Part shown: piece after piece, positions 1 through 5,971 of the stretch
Numbering within the stretch: the stretch's first letter is position 1
Layout: each line of letters begins with the position of its first letter
Assembly: GCA_937973935.1 (NCBI GenBank)
Contig: CALJJF010000243.1
Coordinates: forward strand, 1 to 7,568
Length of the DNA stretch: 7,568 nucleotides
Reading direction: 5' to 3'
Source: MKRK01 sp001896915
GTDB taxonomy: Bacteria; Bacillota; Clostridia; Oscillospirales; Acutalibacteraceae
Notes under the pieces: generated by a model
The model's input: only the letters and a program-made list of their open reading frames with translations
What the model was told of the DNA's origin: nothing
Databases searched by the model: none
Made by a program: the position numbers and the translations under genes

Positions 1-1416
1 AATGTTCTCATTGAAAACAATGAGGTATATACCACCGGCAGTACCGGTATCAATGTGAATGCAGAAAAACATGCAGGACCGGCGACCGGCGTTGTCATCC
101 AGAACAATTATCTTCATGACATCGGCGGCGATGGTATCCTGACCAATTCCTGTACTGCTCCGTTGGTTCAGTACAATGTGGCAAACGGCTCGCATTTCAG
201 AAGTGTGAAGGCCTGCGTTGCGATGTGGCCATTTAACAGTAACGACGCTGTCTTTCAATATAACGAAGCCTATAACACAAAAACAACCATAGACGGACAA
301 GGCTTTGACAGCGATTATAACTGTACCGGCACCATCTTTCAGTATAATTACGGTCATGACAACGAAGGCGGATTTATGATGATCTGCAACAGCGAAACCG
401 GCTTCAATGACGGTACCATTGTCCGCTATAATATTGCCCAGAACAATGCCGCGAGACAATTTGTGCTCTGGAATTACATCACAAACTCGCAAGTCTATAA
501 CAACACGATCTACATAACACCGGGCACATACGGTACCATTGTATGGACAGGAACAAACTGCAACAAATATCCCGACCGCACAATCTTTCAGAATAATATT
601 ATCTATAACGACAGCAACAATGGGTATATTATGGGTGGCTGTACCAATACCGTATGGGATTACAACACCTTTGCCGGTAATCACGCAAGTTCTGAACCGG
701 CAGACCCCCATAAGCTGACCTCCGACCCTCTGTTCTTTCAAAAAGGCGGTGCAGGGATCGGGCTTAGCAGTTGTGAAGCATATCAATTGAAGGAAGGGTC
801 ACCTGCCATTGGCAGCGGAACCGTGATTGAACACAACGGCGGAAGGGACTTCTGGGGCAATACCGTATCCCCTGTCCTGCCGCCAAGCCGCGGGGCATAT
901 AACGGGCCGGCAATCCCCCCGCCAACTACCACAACCACCACCAGAAGTACGACTACTACCACAAGTACAACTACTACAACATATACCACAACCCTTTATG
1001 AATCTCCCTTCAAAACAGGAAACGGGTTATTATGGGGTCTCAATCCTCAGACAAACCTTGTCAATCATTTTACTTCTGCCTATACGCTGCAATCAGGTAC
1101 AAACATTGTTATAACCGATATTTTCGGCAAGGAAGTAACAGGGAGAGTTGGAACGGGTGCAGATGTAAGAATCCTACAAAACAACACACTCATTGAACAA
1201 TTCACAGTGATTTTATACGGCGACGTGGACGGTGATGGCGCCATTTGTGCCATTGATATGCTAAAAGTGAAAAAACATCTGCTGGGCATAAAATTACTGA
1301 ACGGTTTCTATTTCACAGCGGCCAATGCAAACCGTGACGATGATAATGTTGATGTACTGGATTTGTTGAAAATCAAACAGCATCTTTTGAAACTAAACAC
1401 AATCAATCAGAACTGA
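1..1416 (+). CDS. Secreted right-handed beta-helix protein with dockerin domain (5' partial)
   Basis: The frame is open from base 1, so the true start and any signal peptide lie outside the window; 471 residues are visible. Residues about 1-300 show repeated short Asn/Tyr-rich strands (such as QNNYLHD, FQYNYGHD and YNNTIY) typical of a right-handed parallel beta-helix, closing with a SPAIGSG/GRDFWGN-type end seen in polysaccharide-acting beta-helix enzymes. Residues about 306-331 form a Pro/Thr linker that is almost all Thr. A roughly 75-residue beta-rich module follows, then a C-terminal dockerin (about 407-469). Its first Ca loop is canonical, with Asp408, Asp410, Asp412 and Asp419; the second (NANRDDDNVDVLD) is one residue longer and begins with Asn. 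Dockerins bind cohesins on scaffoldins, so the protein is probably extracellular and part of a cellulosome-like or cell-surface complex. I infer a plant or host glycan lyase or glycosidase; catalytic residues and substrate cannot be named. Confidence 0.9.
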   Translation, partial: NVLIENNEVYTTGSTGINVNAEKHAGPATGVVIQNNYLHDIGGDGILTNSCTAPLVQYNVANGSHFRSVKACVAMWPFNSNDAVFQYNEAYNTKTTIDGQGFDSDYNCTGTIFQYNYGHDNEGGFMMICNSETGFNDGTIVRYNIAQNNAARQFVLWNYITNSQVYNNTIYITPGTYGTIVWTGTNCNKYPDRTIFQNNIIYNDSNNGYIMGGCTNTVWDYNTFAGNHASSEPADPHKLTSDPLFFQKGGAGIGLSSCEAYQLKEGSPAIGSGTVIEHNGGRDFWGNTVSPVLPPSRGAYNGPAIPPPTTTTTTRSTTTTTSTTTTTYTTTLYESPFKTGNGLLWGLNPQTNLVNHFTSAYTLQSGTNIVITDIFGKEVTGRVGTGADVRILQNNTLIEQFTVILYGDVDGDGAICAIDMLKVKKHLLGIKLLNGFYFTAANANRDDDNVDVLDLLKIKQHLLKLNTINQN

Positions 1417-1449
1417 AAAAAGAGCGGATTTTCCGCTCTTTTTTCAGTT
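1411..1449. terminator. Bidirectional intrinsic terminator
   Basis: A perfect 18-bp inverted repeat (1411-1428 and 1432-1449) has a 3-nt TTT loop. The GC core is GAGCGGA/TCCGCTC, flanked by A6 on the left and T6 on the right, so both strands give a hairpin with a U-tract. The stop codon of the dockerin gene (1414-1416) lies inside the left arm. The converging DUF1492-like gene ends 3 bp to the right at 1453. One element therefore serves both genes. Confidence 0.93.
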
Positions 1450-1452
1450 ATT

Positions 1453-1881
1453 CTATGATGCCGCATATTCTTCGCCAAATTCGGTTTCGAACGCTGCCAG
1501 TGCACTTTTGTGCAGTCTGTCAGTATGTCTTGTGCTGTAATTCAGCTTTTCTGCCAGCTTGCTTATGGTCATTCCTGAAACATAGATCATTTCCAGCACA
1601 AGCCGATAGGTATCGTTTTGAAGTCTGCGCATCCGCTTTAGAATCTCAGTTTGCAAATCAACCAGCCTGTCAATATCCTCATTGATTTCCTTCTCCAGTA
1701 TATCCAGCTTTACGATACAGCTCAGCACCTTATCGGAATGATTGTTTTTGCTGCTCCAGTCCCTTGTGGTGTCACAATTTACATTGGTCGCCATTATCAT
1801 GAGTTGACGCTTATGCTCCATTTTCATATTTATTTGAATATCCAGCGTTTTCAGCTGTGATAAATATTCCTTCGTATTCAT
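1453..1881 (-). CDS. DUF1492-type phage regulator with sigma-70 region 4-like HTH
   Basis: This 142-aa protein has the DUF1492 layout: an N-terminal helix (about 3-33), a short WSSKNNHSDKV motif (42-52) corresponding to the family's SSG..DKV segment, a long acidic/basic coiled-coil-like helix (about 53-88), and a C-terminal sigma-region-4-like helix-turn-helix (about 90-131). The motif GMTISKLAEKLNYSTRHTDRLH has its recognition helix near 115-126. Family members occur in Firmicutes prophages and mobile elements next to RinA/ArpU-like late-gene activators, so a DNA-binding transcription role is expected. The start is supported by GGAGG at 1889-1893 (minus strand), 7 nt from the ATG. It lies 23 nt downstream of the zinc-ribbon gene and is probably co-transcribed with it, ending at the shared terminator at 1411-1449. 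Its target promoter is unknown. Confidence 0.85.
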   Translation of the reverse strand: MNTKEYLSQLKTLDIQINMKMEHKRQLMIMATNVNCDTTRDWSSKNNHSDKVLSCIVKLDILEKEINEDIDRLVDLQTEILKRMRRLQNDTYRLVLEMIYVSGMTISKLAEKLNYSTRHTDRLHKSALAAFETEFGEEYAAS

Positions 1882-1904
1882 TTAAAATCCTCCAGTTATT
1901 TTCA

Positions 1905-2309
1905 TTACATTTCTACATTGACATATATAATATCATGGATCATGGTATACCAATTGCAAAATTGACTTTTATCAAAGCTGCAAAACCTCTCAAAGTCAGT
2001 TTTTTTTTCGATATGATTGGATGGATTATAAAAGCCGTGATAGAAAATATGTGTATCGATATCAACAAAATTAAAGAAATCAGTTTTGTAATTTTTACAA
2101 TATATTTTATAATCATCTTCACATGCTATTTTAAAGATAAACTCTTCGGCACAGTTTCTTTCGTCAAACAGCCTGTTTCCCACTCGGTAAAGATCATCAC
2201 CGGCTATTATTTTTTTGTTACAAACAGGACAAATATCAATCGTTATGGGATATGCTGTTTCTTCTGTCATATTATAATACAGCATTTTATTGATTGATTG
2301 AAAGAACAT
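1905..2309 (-). CDS. Small zinc-ribbon-like protein of phage type, unknown function
   Basis: The predicted protein has 134 aa. A longer reading from 2354 is possible, but the ATG at 2309 has the strong purine ribosome site AGGAAGGGG 9 nt upstream, so I use it. Residues 24-57 hold a CPVCNKKI..GD.LY..G segment (Cys27, Cys30) followed by a single Cys at 53 in NCAEEF. This resembles small phage proteins with two CxxC knuckles, but the first Cys of the second pair appears replaced (Glu50). Further Cys at 63 and 71 could complete a metal site. The rest is Phe/Tyr/Asp-rich with no recognised domain. It sits between the Cro-like and DUF1492-like genes on the same strand, 23 nt before the latter, which suggests an accessory role in the phage-like module. 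No function can be assigned. Confidence 0.68.
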   Translation of the reverse strand: MFFQSINKMLYYNMTEETAYPITIDICPVCNKKIIAGDDLYRVGNRLFDERNCAEEFIFKIACEDDYKIYCKNYKTDFFNFVDIDTHIFYHGFYNPSNHIEKKTDFERFCSFDKSQFCNWYTMIHDIIYVNVEM

Positions 2310-2318
2310 CTTGACAAT

Positions 2319-2327
2319 CCCCTTCCT
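2319..2327 (-). promoter_or_regulatory. Ribosome binding site that sets the start at 2309
   Basis: AGGAAGGGG on the minus strand lies 9 nt before the ATG at 2309. The upstream ATG at 2354 and the internal ATG at 2270 have no comparable site, so this decides the start. Confidence 0.7.
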
Positions 2328-2329
2328 AT

Positions 2330-2365
2330 CGTTTAAAATAACAAACGTAAACATTTTTCACGTTT
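2330..2365. promoter_or_regulatory. Candidate operator: cluster of AAACG/CGTTT half-sites
   Basis: Just upstream of the zinc-ribbon gene are CGTTT (2330-2334), AAACGT (2343-2348) and ACGTTT (2360-2365). The last two form a 6-bp inverted repeat with an 11-nt spacer; the first two form a 5-bp inverted repeat. The position fits a regulator site near a leftward promoter, but the surroundings are AT-rich and no clear -35/-10 pair could be assigned here. This is an inference from symmetry only. Confidence 0.3.
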
Positions 2366-2448
2366 TTAGGCTATTCTTCGTAAATAGCAATTTTTTTGAA
2401 TTAAACTGTGAATATTTTACACATTTCAGGGCAAAAAATATTTCTTTT

Positions 2449-2470
2449 GGGTCGCTTACTTGAGCGGCCC
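2449..2470. terminator. Weak hairpin after the Cro-like gene, possible terminator or attenuator
   Basis: GGGTCGC (2449-2455) and GCGGCCC (2464-2470) can pair over 7 bp with an 8-nt loop; one pair is G-U in plus-strand RNA and a mismatch in minus-strand RNA. There is no clean U-tract on either side. A second small inverted repeat, GTTAC/GTAAC, overlaps the gene end at 2483-2499. The 174-bp stretch 2310-2483 holds this hairpin and the AAACG half-sites but no gene. Leftward transcription may or may not pass through. Confidence 0.3.
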
Positions 2471-2483
2471 TCTCTCTATGTTG

Positions 2484-2696
2484 TTACTTATTTCGTAACT
2501 TATCTACAAAAAAAATTTGGACCGGATTTTGGATATCAAACAGCTTAATCAGTATATCACACTCTTTATCCAACAACACCTGTTTATCAAATCTTCTGTC
2601 CAGGGTTTTCCTGGTAATACCAAGTATTCCAGCTAATTCTGTTCTGCTTATGTTTCGACTTTTCATAAATTGCTCTATTTTTTTAATATTGACCAT
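2484..2696 (-). CDS. Cro-like small helix-turn-helix regulator
   Basis: This 70-aa XRE-type DNA-binding protein is little more than one HTH domain. Residues about 17-36 (ISRTELAGILGITRKTLDRR) give the two DNA-contact helices, and the C-terminal NPVQIFFVDKL resembles the ending of small phage XRE regulators. The ATG at 2696 is preferred over a longer reading from 2753 because a near-perfect AAGGAGGT (2703-2710, minus strand) lies 6 nt upstream and the promoter at 2725-2753 overlaps the longer version. It is transcribed divergently from the CI/LexA-like repressor across a shared control region, which is the classic cI/cro arrangement. I infer that it opposes the repressor or controls the leftward genes; this is not shown by sequence. 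Confidence 0.82.
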   Translation of the reverse strand: MVNIKKIEQFMKSRNISRTELAGILGITRKTLDRRFDKQVLLDKECDILIKLFDIQNPVQIFFVDKLRNK

Positions 2697-2702
2697 ACCA
2701 AC

Positions 2703-2710
2703 ACCTCCTT
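2703..2710 (-). promoter_or_regulatory. Strong Shine-Dalgarno of the Cro-like gene
   Basis: AAGGAGGT on the minus strand sits 6 nt from the ATG at 2696 and is nearly fully complementary to the 16S rRNA 3' end. It fixes the start of the 70-aa reading. Confidence 0.85.
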
Positions 2711-2724
2711 TGCATTCTATAAAT

Positions 2725-2753
2725 AATATACTGTAAAAGCTGTTACATGTCAA
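2725..2753 (-). promoter_or_regulatory. Leftward sigma-A promoter of the Cro-like gene
   Basis: On the minus strand the -35 is TTGACA (2748-2753, a perfect match) and the -10 is TATATT (2725-2730), with the ideal 17-bp spacer. Expected transcription start is near 2718, giving a leader of about 22 nt that contains the AAGGAGGT site. An inverted repeat fills the spacer, so the promoter is probably repressible. Confidence 0.82.
2732..2747. promoter_or_regulatory. Candidate operator within the leftward promoter
   Basis: TGTAA (2732-2736) and TTACA (2743-2747) form a perfect 5-bp inverted repeat with a 6-nt centre, placed exactly between the -10 and -35 of the leftward promoter. A further TTACA is at 2769-2773 and an 8-bp palindrome AAGTACTT at 2752-2759. 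Binding of the CI-like or Cro-like HTH protein here would block leftward transcription. The symmetry and position are seen; the identity of the binder is inferred. Confidence 0.5.
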
Positions 2754-2783
2754 GTACTTTTTTGAAATTTACAAATATTTTTG

Positions 2784-2811
2784 TTGCATATTGAGTAATT
2801 TGTGTTATAAT
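2784..2811 (+). promoter_or_regulatory. Rightward sigma-A promoter of the CI/LexA-like repressor
   Basis: The -35 is TTGCAT (2784-2789) and the -10 is a perfect TATAAT (2806-2811), with a 16-bp spacer and an extended-10 TG at 2803-2804. The start is expected near 2818, giving a leader of about 45 nt that carries the 12-bp tandem repeat. The promoter is back-to-back with the leftward promoter, about 30 bp between their -35 boxes. Confidence 0.82.
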
Positions 2812-2828
2812 ACCTATGTACTAACTAT

Positions 2829-2853
2829 GAAAAGTAAGAAAGAAAAGTAAGAA
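2829..2853 (+). repeat. Tandem 12-bp direct repeat in the repressor leader
   Basis: GAAAAGTAAGAA occurs twice without mismatch (2829-2840 and 2842-2853), one base apart, so the period is 13 bp. The second copy runs into the ribosome site GAAGGTGA (2851-2858). It lies downstream of the rightward promoter, where bound protein or RNA could affect elongation or translation of the repressor. It may also be a simple local duplication. Confidence 0.6.
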
Positions 2854-2862
2854 GGTGATTTG

Positions 2863-3492
2863 ATGGACAGAAGCATATTGAAAAAACGCAGAAAACAATT
2901 GGGCTTGACACAACAGCATATAGCAGATATCATCGGTGTTCAAAAGCCGACCTATCAACGTTATGAAAGCGGTGTTATTAAAAGAATTGATATCAACATG
3001 ATCGAAAAACTCTCCAATGCTTTAAAAACCACACCGGAATATTTAATGGGATGGGAAAGAAATGAAACAGAACCAAGCGCTGCATTGCCTGTTGAAACCG
3101 AAATGATAAATGTCCCTATTTTGGGCAATGTTGCAGCTGGTCAAAATATTTTAGCTGACAGCAATGTCAGCGGGTATGAGCCCGTTCCGAAAAGCGAGTT
3201 AAAAAAAGACGCGGAATATTTTTATCTGACAGTGAAAGGTGACAGCATGTACCCCATCATTATGGAGAATGATATGGTATTGGTCCGAAAGCAATCAGAA
3301 TTAGACAGCGGAAGCTATGCGGTTGTAACTGTTGACGGGGAAGAAGGTTTGGTCAAAAAAATAATATACGGAAAAAACTTTATTGAACTGCACAGTGAAA
3401 ATCACTATTATCCGGTCAGAAAATATACCGGAAATTCCGTTAAGTCTGTTTGTATTATTGGCAAGGTTGTTGAGGTCAAGAGAAAGTTTTAA
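2863..3492 (+). CDS. CI/LexA-type repressor with XRE HTH and S24 self-cleaving peptidase domain
   Basis: This 209-aa protein has two domains. Residues about 4-62 are an XRE/Cro-CI helix-turn-helix (LGLTQQHIADIIG, then QKPTYQRYESG), and residues about 82-207 are an S24 peptidase/dimerisation domain. The self-cleavage site is Ala92-Gly93 in NVAAGQN, the nucleophile is Ser128 in KGDSMYP, and the general base is Lys165 in GLVKKI; all key elements are present. Proteins of this kind repress prophage or element promoters and are inactivated when RecA filaments trigger cleavage during DNA damage. The ATG at 2863 is used rather than the TTG at 2860 because GAAGGTGA (2851-2858) is then correctly spaced. 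It is divergent from the Cro-like gene and probably autoregulated through the shared control region. No terminator is seen after it, before the HD-GYP gene 102 bp downstream. Confidence 0.93.
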   Translation: MDRSILKKRRKQLGLTQQHIADIIGVQKPTYQRYESGVIKRIDINMIEKLSNALKTTPEYLMGWERNETEPSAALPVETEMINVPILGNVAAGQNILADSNVSGYEPVPKSELKKDAEYFYLTVKGDSMYPIIMENDMVLVRKQSELDSGSYAVVTVDGEEGLVKKIIYGKNFIELHSENHYYPVRKYTGNSVKSVCIIGKVVEVKRKF

Positions 3493-3525
3493 GAATTTAT
3501 TATCATGGGAACGATGTAAAATTAC

Positions 3526-3554
3526 TTGAAATATGTTTGTCAATCAGGTAGAAT
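3526..3554 (+). promoter_or_regulatory. Promoter of the HD-GYP gene
   Basis: The -35 is TTGAAA (3526-3531) and the -10 is TAGAAT (3549-3554), with a 17-bp spacer. Transcription should start near 3561, giving a leader of about 34 nt with AGGAGG at 3582-3587, 7 nt from the ATG at 3595. The gene can therefore be expressed independently of the repressor. Confidence 0.7.
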
Positions 3555-3594
3555 TGAATTATGAAGAAAATGTGAACAGATAGGAGGACAAGTC

Positions 3595-5928
3595 ATGAAA
3601 CTTAGATCCAAGCTTATCATCATTATGTCTGCCTTCCTGTTGCTATTGCTTTTCATTTTTTCTGCTGTAACACAGATTTTTTTATTAAACTCCGAAAACA
3701 GTGTGGAGAAATCAGAAATCACCGAAAGCAGCATCAACCGGATGAATACAATCCTGCAAGATAATTATAACAGCTTAAATCTGATTTCCTCCACACTTTT
3801 ATTGGACGGAAATATCGCCGGTCAAGTATCAAACAACAAAGCCATTCAAACCCTTGAAATTGACTTCATATCAATTATAGATAACGGAACGCTATCGTAT
3901 TTCACTACCGCATCAATGAATCAAACCGGCAGCAGTATCTTCCCTGAAGATGCTCTCTCCTCTGCTGTCTCTTCCCTTCCTATGCCAACGGGAAACCGAA
4001 ACACAAACGGAATTCTCTTCATCAACGGAACACCCTATTTGATTTCGGCTGCCAAGGTTGAGCCTGGAACAATTCTTGTAATTGGAAAAGAGCTGATTTT
4101 AGCGAAGCAGTCTGATGTTTCCATGACGGTTCTGGATGCCCAGCCCGAGCAAAACAACGTTTCCCCGTTGCAGAGCATTGTTATTGAGTATATTGGCAAC
4201 CACACAGCTGTTTCCACCATGAAATACCAAGATTTATCCGGTCAGAAGACAATATCCTTTGTTATGAAGATACCCAGAAATTCGTTTTTGCAGGAACGCA
4301 GCAAAGTAATTGGCTTTGGAATTGTGTTCTCTGTAGTTCTGATTTTTCTGACAATCTTAAGTCTTGTCTTAATTTATTTTTCAATCATCAAACCAATTCA
4401 GTTTGTTCAAAACGCAGTTTTGAACATCCAAAAAGATACCGATGGGAATCGGCTTCCCGTGAAAGGCAAAGATGAAATTTCAATGTTGTCAGGCGAGCTG
4501 AACGCAATGCTTGATAAAATCGAAGCATTCAACAGTAACTATAAGAAAAGTGAAGAGAAATACAAGCTTCTCTTTGAAGCAGCTACCCAAGGCTTTTGGA
4601 GCATTGATCTTACCAACGGGTTTATTACCCTTGACAGTAAAGCGCTATTGCTGCTGGATTATACAAACGAGGCAGGCAATGAATTTCATTTGGCTGATTT
4701 TTTTAAAATAATTCATGAAGACGATGCAGAACACTTTAAAAAGCAAATATCACAAAAGCCAAGCCAAGATACCGAAACAGTGATGACTGAACTCCGAATT
4801 TATACCGGAAGGAATATTTATAAGGATTATTTTCTGCAAGGTAAAATTACCAATACCGGCAGGAATAAAATCATAAAAATCTCCGGTATTATTACCGATG
4901 TGACCACAAAGAAGACAGCTGAAAAGGAAATGAAATATCTCAGTTACTATGATAAAACCACTGGTCTGCTAAACCGGGAATCCTTCAATCGAATGTTAAT
5001 CGGTCTGGATACGGCATATAATCTTCCTCTCTCCATCATATTCATTGATGTCAACGGACTTGAGACCATCAATGAAAAAATGGGTTCGGAATCAGGTGAA
5101 CATATTATAAAAATGCTGGGAAATGTTCTGAAAACGATTTCCGGGGACGGGATTGTTTCCAGATTTGGCTATGATGAGTTTGGTCTGATATTGGCAAAAA
5201 CAGATGAGCTTTCATCCGAAACAATTTGCGACAGCATTATTTCCCTGATCAATGAAAACACCAAAATGCTTAACATATCTATTGGATATGCCATCAAAGT
5301 AACCCCGGATCAAAAAATCAGCGATGTCATTTCACTTGCCAAAGAGAGGACCGGCAGAAACAAGCTTTTATCCGAACAGAGCAAGGATAATATATTGGTT
5401 ACAAATCTCTGCAAAAATGTAACTGAACGGGATTTTGGAACGGAAAACCACGGGAAACGAATGTATCAGCTTTGCAATCAGATCGGTAAAAAATTTCATT
5501 TGCGTATGTACCAATTGGACGATTTGAGTTTACTCAGTATTTTTCATGATATCGGCAAGCTGGATGTCCCTATTGCAATCTTAGCAAAACAAGGACCACT
5601 TACCCCCGATGAGCTTGACATCATTAAGAGTCATACCCAAAAAGGCTATGAAAAAGCCATGCAAGTACCCTATCTGAAAAGTATCGCCCGAGAAATTTTA
5701 TATCATCACGAAAACTATGACGGTTCGGGTTATCCCCAAGGCATCAGCGGGGATGCCATTCCCCTGCTGTCCAGAATTCTGCGTATCGTGGACAGCTATG
5801 ACGCCATGACCTCGGAACGGCCATATAAACGAGCTGTCAGCAAGGATGACGCAATAAAAGAACTAGTCAGAGGAACCGGTGTGCAATACGACCCGGCACT
5901 ATTGGATATCTTCATCAAATGCATGTAA
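3595..5928 (+). CDS. Membrane HD-GYP protein with HAMP, PAS and degenerate GGDEF domains; probable c-di-GMP phosphodiesterase
   Basis: The protein has 777 aa. Residues about 7-31 are TM1, about 32-236 an extracytoplasmic sensor region (CHASE4/Cache-like size, no ligand assignable), about 237-263 TM2, about 264-316 HAMP, about 320-440 PAS, about 445-590 GGDEF and about 600-777 HD-GYP. The GGDEF signature reads RFGYDEF (523-529), so the second Gly is Tyr, and the usual IND..GH..GD is INEKMGSESGE; diguanylate cyclase activity is doubtful, but GTP binding or regulation remains possible. The HD-GYP core is intact: His619, His651-Asp652 (HDIGK), His680, His704-His705, GYP at 712-714 and Asp733 in IVDSYDAMT. 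Known HD-GYP proteins hydrolyse c-di-GMP to pGpG or GMP, so an external signal probably lowers c-di-GMP, affecting motility, attachment or biofilm. It has its own promoter and a strong ribosome site, and ends in a terminator. Confidence 0.92.
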   Translation: MKLRSKLIIIMSAFLLLLLFIFSAVTQIFLLNSENSVEKSEITESSINRMNTILQDNYNSLNLISSTLLLDGNIAGQVSNNKAIQTLEIDFISIIDNGTLSYFTTASMNQTGSSIFPEDALSSAVSSLPMPTGNRNTNGILFINGTPYLISAAKVEPGTILVIGKELILAKQSDVSMTVLDAQPEQNNVSPLQSIVIEYIGNHTAVSTMKYQDLSGQKTISFVMKIPRNSFLQERSKVIGFGIVFSVVLIFLTILSLVLIYFSIIKPIQFVQNAVLNIQKDTDGNRLPVKGKDEISMLSGELNAMLDKIEAFNSNYKKSEEKYKLLFEAATQGFWSIDLTNGFITLDSKALLLLDYTNEAGNEFHLADFFKIIHEDDAEHFKKQISQKPSQDTETVMTELRIYTGRNIYKDYFLQGKITNTGRNKIIKISGIITDVTTKKTAEKEMKYLSYYDKTTGLLNRESFNRMLIGLDTAYNLPLSIIFIDVNGLETINEKMGSESGEHIIKMLGNVLKTISGDGIVSRFGYDEFGLILAKTDELSSETICDSIISLINENTKMLNISIGYAIKVTPDQKISDVISLAKERTGRNKLLSEQSKDNILVTNLCKNVTERDFGTENHGKRMYQLCNQIGKKFHLRMYQLDDLSLLSIFHDIGKLDVPIAILAKQGPLTPDELDIIKSHTQKGYEKAMQVPYLKSIAREILYHHENYDGSGYPQGISGDAIPLLSRILRIVDSYDAMTSERPYKRAVSKDDAIKELVRGTGVQYDPALLDIFIKCM

Positions 5929-5956
5929 AGCCGCCTTCGTATGAAGGTGGCTTTTT
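5928..5956 (+). terminator. Intrinsic terminator of the HD-GYP gene
   Basis: AAGCCGCCTTC (5928-5938) pairs with GAAGGTGGCTT (5943-5953) over 11 bp (one G-U) around a 4-nt GTAT loop, followed by a T5 tract (5952-5956). It begins on the last base of the stop codon. On the minus strand one pair becomes an A-C mismatch and the U-run is short, so it is mainly a rightward terminator. Confidence 0.9.
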
Positions 5957-5971
5957 CTATGGATTGAAAAA

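Noticed and set aside
783..989. A Val-rich minus-strand frame that looks like a membrane segment
   Set aside because: The Val run is only the reverse complement of the Thr codons in the linker.
1857..2297. A 146-aa open frame on the plus strand, rich in Ile and Phe
   Set aside because: It is antisense to the zinc-ribbon gene, which has a strong ribosome site and Cys motif; the plus frame has no ribosome site.
2407..2423. TGTG...CACA near-palindrome resembling the operator half-site
   Set aside because: Only four outer base pairs match and the inner bases are out of register; expected by chance in such AT-rich DNA.
1453..3492. Attachment-site repeats flanking the phage-like block
   Set aside because: I compared the two edges by eye and found no convincing direct repeat; no tRNA or integrase gene is present.
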